From contig OY720100.1 in the NCBI GenBank assembly GCA_963082875.1, positions 11,804,591 through 11,868,590 on the forward strand: DNA of 64,000 nucleotides, written 5' to 3'. This DNA is from Corella eumyota. Taxonomy: Eukaryota; Chordata; Ascidiacea; Phlebobranchia; Corellidae. Made by a program: the position numbers and the translations under genes. The notes under the pieces were generated by a model. It was not told the DNA's origin. It saw nothing but the letters and a program-made list of their open reading frames with translations, and did no database searches. Of the stretch, positions 54,501 to 64,000 are shown piece after piece. How positions within the stretch are numbered: position 1 is the first letter of the stretch; each line of letters opens with the position of its first letter.

Positions 54501-55405
54501 CTAACACAATAATTATTTTTTGATTTAAAATTTTTAATTTTTTTCAAAAATTTTGTATGCAATATCATTGGCCAAAAATATCACGTGACCTAATTAAACC
54601 CAAAATAAAAATTACCTCAAAGTTTTTTTTACTAAAAATTTTCGCAAAATGTTTTATTTTAAATGTTAGTTAGGCCAATGCGCGTCTAATAAAATACAAA
54701 ATTTTAGGTTTTAAGATTTCATAAATTTTTAATAAAAGTTTCATAACTTTTATGAATATTAATATTTTTAAAAAATATTTTGTAAACACGGTAATTGGAC
54801 CTGTGTGGTTCTAACAAAACAATTATTTTTTGATTTAAAATTTTTTATTTTTTATCAAAAAAATTGTATGCAATATCATTGGCCAAAAATATCACGTGAC
54901 CTAATTAAACCCAAAATAAAAATTATCTCAAACTTTTGTTCTACTCAAAATTTTTGCAAAATGTTTTATCTTCAATGTTAGTTAGGCCAATGCGCGCCTA
55001 ATTAAATATAAAATTTCAGAGTTTGAGATTTCATAAATTTTTAATAAAAGTTTCATAACTTTTATGAAAATTAATATTTTCGAAAAATATTATGTAAACA
55101 CGGTAATTGGACCTGTGCGGTTCTAACACAACAACAATTTTTCGATTTAAAATTTTTTAATTTTTTTCAAAAAATTTGTCATTGGCCAAAAATATCACGT
55201 GACCTAATTAAACCCAAAATAAAAATTAGCTCAAACTTTTGTTTTACTAAAAATTTTCGCAAAATGTTTTATCTTGAATGTTAGTTAGGCCAATGCGCGT
55301 CTAATAAAATACAAACTTTTAGGTTTTGAGATTTCATAAATTTTTAATCAAAGTTTCATAACTTTTATGAATATTAATATTTTTGAAAAATATTATGTAA
55401 ACACG
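51573..55405 (+). repeat. Higher-order block, copy 2
   Basis: Matches 43260-47090 at an offset of 8313-8314, including TATTACGTAACC at 54268. At about 55405 it switches to a different monomer type (GTGTGGTTCTAACACAATAA) from copy 1, which marks a recombination junction. Confidence 0.85.
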
Positions 55406-58400
55406 GTAATTGGACCTGTGTGGTTCTAACACAATAATTATTTTTTGATTTAAAATTTTTAATTTTTTTCAAAAAATTTGTATGCAATATCATTGGCCAA
55501 AAATATCACGTGACCTAATTAAACCCAAAAGAAAAATTACCTTAAACTTTTGTTTTACTGAAAATTTTTGCGAAATGTTTTATCTTGAATGTTAGTTAGG
55601 CCAATGCGCTTCTAATAAAATACAAAATTTTAGGTTTTGAGATTTCATAAATTTTTAATAAAAGTTTCATAACTTTTATGAACATTAATATTTTCGAAAA
55701 ATATTTTGTAAACACGGTAATTGGACCTGTGCGGTTCTAACACAACAACAATTTTTCGATTTAAAATTTTTTAATTTTTTTCAAAAAATTTGTCATTGGC
55801 CAAAAATATCACGTGACCTAATTAAACCCAAAATAAAAATTAGCTCAAACTTTTGTTTTACTGAAAATTTTTGCGAAATGTTTTATCTTGAATGTTAGTT
55901 AGGCCAATGCGCTTCTAATAAAATACAAAATTTTAGGTTTTGAGATTTCATAAATTTTTAATAAAAGTTTCATAACTTTTATGAACATTAATATTTTCGA
56001 AAAATATTTTGTAAACACGGTAATTGGACCTGTGCGGTTCTAACACAACAACAATTTTTCGATTTAAAATTTTTTAATTTTTTTCAAAAAATTTGTCATT
56101 GGCCAAAAATATCACGTGACCTAATTAAAACCAAAATAAAAATTAGCTCAAAGTTTTGTTTTACTAAAAATTTTCGCAAAATGTTTTATCTTGAATGTTA
56201 GTTAGGCCAATGTGCGTCTAATAAAATACAAAATTTTAGGTTTTGAGATTTCATAAATTTTTAATAAAAGTTTCATAACTTTTATAAATATTAATATTTT
56301 TGAAAAATATTTTGTAAACACGGTAATTGGACCTGTGTGGTTCTAACACAATAATTATTTTTTGATTTAAAATTTTTAATTTTTTTCAAAAAATTTGTAT
56401 GCAATATCATTGGCCAAAAATATCACGTGACCTAATTAAACCCAAAAGAAAAATTACCTCAAAGTTTTGTTTTACTAAAAATTTTCGCAAAATGTTTTAT
56501 CTTGAATGTTAGTTAGGCCAATGCGCTTCTAATAAAATACAAAATTTTAGGTTTTGAGATTTCATAAATTTTTAATAAAAGTTTCATAACTTTTATGAAC
56601 ATTAATATTTTCGAAAAATATTTTGTAAACACGGTAATTGGACCTGTGCGGTTCTAACACAACAACAATTTTTCGATTTAAAATTTTTTAATTTTTTTCA
56701 AAAAATTTGTCATTGGCCAAAAATATCACGTGACCTAATTAAACCCAAAATAAAAATTAGCTCAAACTTTTGTTTTACTGAAAATTTTTGCGAAATGTTT
56801 TATCTTGAATGTTAGTTAGGCCAATGCGCTTCTAATAAAATACAAAATTTTAGGTTTTGAGATTTCATAAATTTTTAATAAAAGTTTCATAACTTTTATG
56901 AACATTAATATTTTCGAAAAATATTTTGTAAACACGGTAATTGGACCTGTGCGGTTCTAACACAATAATTATTTTTTGATTTAAAATTTTTAATTTTTTT
57001 CAAAAAATTTGTATGCAATATCATTGGCCAAAAATATCACGTGACCTAATTAAACCCAAAATAAAAATTACCTCAAACTTTTGTTTTACTGAAAATTTTC
57101 GCGAAATGTTTTATCTTGAATGTTAGTTAGGCCAATGCACGTCTAATAAAATACAAAATTTTAGGTTTTGAGATTTCATAAATTTTTAATAAAAGTTTCA
57201 TAACTTTTATAAATATTAATATTTTTGAAAAATATTTTGTAAACACGGTAATTGGACCTGTGTGGTTCTAACACAATAATTATTTTTTGATTTAAAATTT
57301 TTAATTTTTTTCAAAAAATTTGTATGCAATATCATTGGCCAAAAATATCACGTGACCTAATTAAACCCAAAATAAAAATAACCTCAAAGTTTTGTTTTAC
57401 TAAAAATTTTCGCAAAATGTTTTATCTTAAATGTTAGTTAGGCCAATGCGCGTCTAATAAAATACAAAATTTTAGGTTTTAAGATTTCATAAATTTTTAA
57501 TAAAAGTTTCATAACTTTTATGAATATTAATATTTTTAAAAAATATTTTGTAAACACGGTAATTGGACCTGTGTGGTTCTAACAAAACAATTATTTTTTG
57601 ATTTAAAATTTTTTATTTTTTTTCAAAAAAATTGTATGCAATATCATTGGCCAAAAATATCACGTGACCTAATTAAACCCAAAATAAAAATTACCTCAAA
57701 GTTTTGTTTTACTAAAAATTTTCGCAAAATGTTTTATCTTAAATGTTAGTTAGGCCAATGCGCGTCTAATAAAATACAAAATTTTAGGTTTTAAGATTTC
57801 ATAAATTTTTAATAAAAGTTTCATAACTTTCATGAATATTAATATTTTTAAAAAATATTTTGTAAACACGGTAATTGGACCTGTGTGGTTCTAACACAAC
57901 AATTATTTTTTGATTTAAAATTTTTTATTTTTTTTCAAAAAAATTGTATGCAATATCATTGGCCAAAAATATCACGTGACCTAATTAAACCCAAAATAAA
58001 AATTATCTCAAACTTTTGTTCTACTCAAAATTTTTGCAAAATGTTTTATCTTCAATGTTAGTTAGGCCAATGCGCGCCTAATTAAAAATAAAATTTCAGA
58101 TTTTGAGATTTCATAAATTTTTAATAAAAGTTTGTTAACTTTTATGAAGATTAATATTTTCGAAAAATATTTTGTAAACACGGTAATTGGACCCGTGCGA
58201 TTCTAACACAACAACAATTTTTTGATTTAAAATTTTTTAATTTTTTTCAAAAAATTTGTCATTGGCCAAAAATATCACGTGACCTAATTAAACCCAAAAT
58301 AAAAATTAGCTCAAACTTTTGTTTTACTAAAAATTTTCGCAAAATGTTTTATCTTGAGTGTTAGTTAGGCCAATGCGCGTCTAATAAAATACAAACTTTT

Positions 58401-61400
58401 AGGTTTTGAGATTTCATAAATTTTTAATCAAAGTTTCATAACTTTTATGAATATTAATATTTTTGAAAAATATTATGTAAACACGGTAATTGGACCTGTG
58501 CGGTTCTAACACAACAATTATTTTTCGATTTAAAATTTTTTATATTTTTTCAAAAAATTTGTATGCAATATCATTGGCAAAAAATATCACGTAACCTAAT
58601 TAAAACCAAAATAAAAATTACCTCAAACTTTTGTTTTACTGAAAATTTTCGCGAAATGTTTTATCTTGAATGTTAGTTAGGCCAATGCACGTCTAATAAA
58701 ATACAAAATTTTAGGTTTTGAGATTTCATAAATTTTTAATAAAAGTTTCATAACTTTTATAAATATTAATATTTTTGAAAAATATTTTGTAAACACGGTA
58801 ATTGGACCTGTGTGGTTCTAACACAATAATTATTTTTTGATTTAAAATTTTTAATTTTTTTCAAAAAATTTGTATGCAATATCATTGGCCAAAAATATCA
58901 CGTGACCTAATTAAACCCAAAAGAAAAATTACCTTAAACTTTTGTTTTACTGAAAATTTTTGCGGAATGTTTTATCTTGAATGTTAGTTAGGCCAATGCG
59001 CTTCTAATAAAATACAAAATTTTAGGTTTTGAGATTTCATAAATTTTTAATAAAAGTTTCATAACTTTTATGAACATTAATATTTTCGAAAAATATTTTG
59101 TAAACACGGTAATTGGACCTGTGCGGTTCTAACACAACAACAATTTTTCGATTTAAAATTTTTTAATTTTTTTCAAAAAATTTGTCATTGGCCAAAAATA
59201 TCACGTGACCTAATTAAACCCAAAATAAAAATTAGCTCAAACTTTTGTTTTACTGAAAATTTTTGCGAAATGTTTTATCTTGAATGTTAGTTAGGCCAAT
59301 GCGCTTCTAATAAAATACAAAATTTTAGGTTTTGAGATTTCATAAATTTTTAATAAAAGTTTCATAACTTTTATGAAGATTAATATTTTCGAAAAATATT
59401 TTGTAAACACGGTAATTGGACCTGTGCGGTTCTAACACAACAACAATTTTTCGATTTAAAATTTTTTAATTTTTTTCAAAAAATTTGTCATTGGCCAAAA
59501 ATATCACGTGACCTAATTAAACCCAAAATAAAAATTAGCTCAAAGTTTTGTTTTACTAAAAATTTTCGCAAAATGTTTTATCTTGAATGTTAGTTAGGCC
59601 AATGTGCGTCTAATAAAATACAAAATTTTAGGTTTTGAGATTTCATAAATTTTTAATAAAAGTTTCATAACTTTTATAAATATTAATATTTTTGAAAAAT
59701 ATTTTGTAAACACGGTAATTGGACCTGTGTGGTTCTAACACAATAATTATTTTTTGATTTAAAATTTTTAATTTTTTTCAAAAAATTTGTATGCAATATC
59801 ATTGGCCAAAAATATCACGTGACCTAATTAAACCCAAAATAAAAATTACCTCAAAGTTTTGTTTTACTAAAAATTTTCGCAAAATGTTTTATCTTGAATG
59901 TTAGTTAGGCCAATGCGCGCCTAATTAAATATAAAATTTCAGATTTTGAGATTTCATAAATTTTTAATAAAAGTTTCATAACTTTTATGAACATTAATAT
60001 TTTCGAAAAATATTTTGTAAACACGGTAATTGGACCTGTGCGGTTCTAACACAACAACAATTTTTCCATTTAAAATTTTTTAATTTTTTTCAAAAAATTT
60101 GTCATTGGCCAAAAATATCACGTGACCTAATTAAACCCAAAATAAAAATTAGCTCAAACTTTTGTTTTACTAAAAATTTTCGCAAAATGTTTTATCTTGA
60201 ATGTTAGTTAGGCCAATGCGCGTCTAATAAAATACAAACTTTTAGGTTTTGAGATTTCATAAATTTTTAATCAAAGTTTGATAACTTTTATGAATATTAG
60301 TATTTTTGAAAAATATTATGTAAACACGGTAATTGGACCTGTGCGGTTCTAACACAACAATTATTTTTCGATTTAAAATTTTTTATTTTTTTTCAAAAAA
60401 TTTGTATGCAATATCATTGGCAAAAAATATCACGTAACCTAATTAAACCCAAAATAAAAATTACCTCAAACTTTTGTTTTACTAAAAATTTTCGCGAAAT
60501 GTTTTATCTTGAATGTTAGTTAGGCCAATGCACGTCTAATAAAATACAAAATTTTAGGTTTTGAGATTTCATAAATTTTTAATAAAAGTTTCATAACTTT
60601 TATGAATATTAATATTTTTAAAAAATATTTTGTAAACACGGTAATTGGACCTGTGTGGTTCTAACAAAACAATTATTTTTTGATTTAAAATTTTTTATTT
60701 TTTTTCAAAAAAATTGTATGCAATATCATTGGCCAAAAATATCACGTGACCTAATTAAACCCAAAATAAAAATTACCTCAAAGTTTTGTTTTACTAAAAA
60801 TTTTCGCAAAATGTTTTATCTTAAATGTTAGTTAGGCCAATGCGCGTCTAATAAAATACAAAATTTTAGGTTTTAAGATTTCATAAATTTTTAATAAAAG
60901 TTTCATAACTTTCATGAATATTAATATTTTTAAAAAATATTTTGTAAACACGGTAATTTGACCTGTGTGGTTCTAACACAACAATTATTTTTTGATTTAA
61001 AATTTTTTATTTTTTTTCAAAAAAATTGTATGCAATATCATTGGCCAAAAATATCACGTGACCTAATTAAACCCAAAATAAAAATTATCTCAAACTTTTG
61101 TTCTACTCAAAATTTTTGCAAAATGTTTTATCTTCAATGTTAGTTAGGCCAATGCGCGCCTAATTAAAAACAAAATTTCAGATTTTGAGATTTCATAAAT
61201 TTTTAATAAAAGTTTGTTAACTTTTATGAAGATTAATATTTTCGAAAAATATTTTGTAAACACGGTAATTGGACCCGTGCGATTCTAACACAACAACAAT
61301 TTTTTGATTTAAAATTTTTTAATTTTTTTCAAAAAATTTGTCATTGGCCAAAAATATCACGTGACCTAATTAAACCCAAAATAAAAATTAGCTCAAACTT

Positions 61401-62499
61401 TTGTTTTACTAAAAATTTTCGCAAAATATTTTATCTTGAATGTTAGTTAGGCCAATGCGCGTCTAATAAAATACAAACTTTTAGGTTTTGAGATTTCATA
61501 AATTTTTAATCAAAGTTTCATAACTTTTATGAATATTAATATTTTTGAAAAATATTATGTAAACACGGTAATTGGACCTGTGCGGTTCTAACACAACAAT
61601 TATTTTTCGATTTAAAATTTTTTATTTTTTTTCAAAAAATTTGTATGCAATATCATTGGCAAAAAATATCACGTGACCTAATTAAACCCAAAAGAAAAAT
61701 TACCTTAAACTTTTGTTTTACTGAAAATTTTTGCGAAATGTTTTATCTTGAATGTTAGTTAGGCCAATGCGCTTCTAATAAAATACAAAATTTTAGGTTT
61801 TGAGATTTCATAAATTTTTAATCAAAGTTTCATAACTTTTATGAATATTAATATTTTTAAAAAATATTTTGTAAACACGGTAATTGGACCTGTGTGGTTC
61901 TAACACAATAATTATTTTTTGATTTAAAATTTTTAATTTTTTTCAAAAAATTTGTATGCAATATCATTGGCCAAAAATATCACGTGACCTAATTAAACCC
62001 AAAAGAAAAATTACCTTAAACTTTTGTTTTACTGAAATTTTTTGCGAAATGTTTTATCTTGAATGTTAGTTAGGCCAATGCGCTTCTAATAAAATACAAA
62101 ATTTTAGGTTTTGAGATTTCATAAATTTTTAATAAAAGTTTCATAACTTTTATGAACATTAATATTTTCGAAAAATATTTTGTAAACACGGTAATTGGAC
62201 CTGTGCGGTTCTAACACAACAACAATTTTTCGATTTAAAATTTTTTAATTTTTTTCAAAAAATTTGTCATTGGCCAAAAATATCACGTGACCTAATTAAA
62301 CCCAAAATAAAAATTAGCTCAAAGTTTTGTTTTACTAAAAATTTTCGCAAAATGTTTTATCTTGAATGTTAGTTAGGCCAATGTGCGTCTAATAAAATAC
62401 AAAATTTTAGGTTTTGAGATTTCATAAATTTTTAATAAAAGTTTCATAACTTTTATAAATATTAATATTTTTGAAAAATATTTTGTAAACACGGTAATT

Positions 62500-64000
62500 G
62501 GACCTGTGCGGTTCTAACACAACAATTATTTTTCGATTTAAAATTTTTTATTTTTTTTCAAAAAATTTGTATGCAATATCATTGGCAAAAAATATTACGT
62601 AACCTAATTAAACCCAAAATAAAAATTACCTCAAACTTTTGTTTTACTGTAAATTTTCGCGAAATGTTTTATCTTGAATGTTAGTTAGGCCAATGCACGT
62701 CTAATAAAATACAAAATTTTGGGTTTTGAGATTTCATAAATTTTTAATAAAAGTTTCATAACTTTTATAAATATTAATATTTTTGAAAAATATTTTGTAA
62801 ACACGGTAATTGGACCTGTGTGGTTCTAACACAATAATTATTTTTTGATTTAAAATTTTTAATTTTTTTCAAAAATTTTGTATGCAATATCATTGGCCAA
62901 AAATATCACGTGACCTAATTAAACCCAAAATAAAAATTACCTCAAAGTTTTTTTTACTAAAAATTTTCGCAAAATGTTTTATTTTAAATGTTAGTTAGGC
63001 CAATGCGCGTCTAATAAAATACAAAATTTTAGGTTTTAAGATTTCATAAATTTTTAATAAAAGTTTCATAACTTTTATGAATATTAATATTTTTAAAAAA
63101 TATTTTGTAAACACGGTAATTGGACCTGTGTGGTTCTAACAAAACAATTATTTTTTGATTTAAAATTTTTTATTTTTTATCAAAAAAATTGTATGCAATA
63201 TCATTGGCCAAAAATATCACGTGACCTAATTAAACCCAAAATAAAAATTATCTCAAACTTTTGTTCTACTCAAAATTTTTGCAAAATGTTTTATCTTCAA
63301 TGTTAGTTAGGCCAATGCGCGCCTAATTAAATATAAAATTTCAGAGTTTGAGATTTCATAAATTTTTAATAAAAGTTTCATAACTTTTATGAACATTAAT
63401 ATTTTCGAAAAATATTTTGTAAACACGGTAATTGGACCTGTGCGGTTCTAACACAACAACAATTTTTCGATTTAAAATTTTTTAATTTTTTTCAAAAAAT
63501 TTGTCATTGGCCAAAAATATCACGTGACCTAATTAAACCCAAAATAAAAATTAGCTCAAACTTTTGTTTTACTAAAAATTTTCGCAAAATGTTTTATCTT
63601 GAATGTTAGTTAGGCCAATGCGCGTCTAATAAAATACAAACTTTTAGGTTTTGAGATTTCATAAATTTTTAATCAAAGTTTCATAACTTTTATGAATATT
63701 AATATTTTTGAAAAATATTATGTAAACACGGTAATTGGACCTGTGCGGTTCTAACACAACAATTATTTTTCGATTTAAAATTTTTTATTTTTTTTCAAAA
63801 AATTTGTATGCAATATCATTGGCAAAAAATATCACGTAACCTAATTAAAACCAAAATAAAAATTACCTCAAACTTTTGTTTTACTGAAAATTTTCGCGAA
63901 ATGTTTTATCTTGAATGTTAGTTAGGCCAATGCACGTCTAATAAAATACAAAATTTTAGGTTTTGAGATTTCATAAATTTTTAATAAAAGTTTCATAACT
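62500..64000 (+). repeat. Higher-order block, copy 3 (partial, runs off window)
   Basis: TATTACGTAACC at 62593 starts the same succession of variants as at 45954 and 54268. It continues like copy 1 through the CACGTAACC monomer at 63833 (1237 bp later, the same spacing as 45957 to 47194). Confidence 0.85.

Larger units (their letters stand above)
38830..64000 (+). repeat. 25-kb satellite array, monomer about 303-315 bp, about 80 copies
   Basis: Head-to-tail monomers with landmarks GACCTAATTAAACCC, TGTTAGTTAGGCCAATGCGC, GTTTCATAACTTTTAT, AACACGGTAATTGGACCTG and ATTGGCCAAAAATATCACG. Successive ATTGGACC landmarks at 39351, 39663, 39975, 40288, 40603 and 40914 give spacings of 312, 312, 313, 315 and 311. 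One subclass lacks about 9 bp (TTTGTCATTGG instead of TTTGTATGCAATATCATTGG), giving about 303 bp. The array runs past the window end with no other element inserted. Short minus- and plus-strand frames recurring every few hundred bp are by-products of the repeat, not genes. Confidence 0.98.

Noticed and set aside
42648-61143. Recurring 60-75-residue frames in the satellite (both strands)
   Set aside because: The same frame recurs with the repeat and is broken in most monomers; there is no start context, domain or codon bias.
38830-64000. CRISPR array
   Set aside because: The whole roughly 310-bp unit is repeated with no variable spacers, in an intron-bearing eukaryotic genome.
38830-64000. 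Calling the array a centromere
   Set aside because: Higher-order structure and a CDEI-like word are suggestive only; nothing in the sequence proves kinetochore function.

Overview
The window is animal nuclear DNA: very AT-rich, with three intron-containing protein genes in the first 26 kb, each joining cleanly over canonical GT/AG introns. The gene families (leucine-rich-repeat membrane receptor, amino-acid-permease-like carrier, OATP/SLCO carrier), short introns, base composition and repeat load fit a compact invertebrate genome. A tunicate is my best guess, but I cannot prove the phylum from this sequence.

Layout. 1-3252 (+): 3' part of a single-pass leucine-rich-repeat membrane protein (5 exons seen, start outside the window). 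4395-10974 (+): a complete 15-exon multi-pass transporter of the amino-acid permease type (576 residues by my splice model). 11510-13331: a local direct duplication downstream of that gene, the second copy lacking about 480 bp. 14160-26133 (-): a complete 11-exon SLCO/OATP organic-anion transporter (1006 residues by my splice model), enlarged by two insertions, in extracellular loop 1 and in the cytoplasmic loop after TM6. 26134-30800: gene-free upstream DNA of the SLCO gene with a pair of perfect CRE sites.

From about 30.8 kb the window is repeat DNA. 30.86-31.86 kb: an old inverted-then-direct repeat related to the satellite further right. 31907-33706: a young, internally reduced and broken Ty3/Gypsy-type LTR fossil. 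33712-34387: a foldback element with 44-bp inverted ends and tRNA-like pol III promoter remnants. 34731-38345: four alternating long repeat units with MITE-like inverted ends, a 21-bp perfect palindrome repeated six times, and a long (TTA)n run. 38.4-38.8 kb: a tRNA-like head and one inverted satellite monomer. From about 38.83 kb to the window end: about 25 kb (about 80 copies) of a head-to-tail satellite with a 303-315 bp monomer and nested higher-order repeats of about 927, 1546, 1851 and 8314 bp.

Most interesting point. The satellite edge shows one inverted monomer directly abutting the first direct monomer, next to a tRNA-like head and a CACGTGACC box. The degenerate relative 7 kb to the left has the same inverted-then-direct plan. 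This suggests the satellite arose by amplifying one arm of a foldback element. Nearly every monomer carries ATTGG (inverted CCAAT) about 15 bp before ATCACGTGACC, so the array holds dozens of paired NF-Y-like and bHLH-Zip-like sites. The SLCO locus is also unusual, with several perfect TGACGTCA sites and a basic loop carrying 14-3-3/PKA-type motifs.
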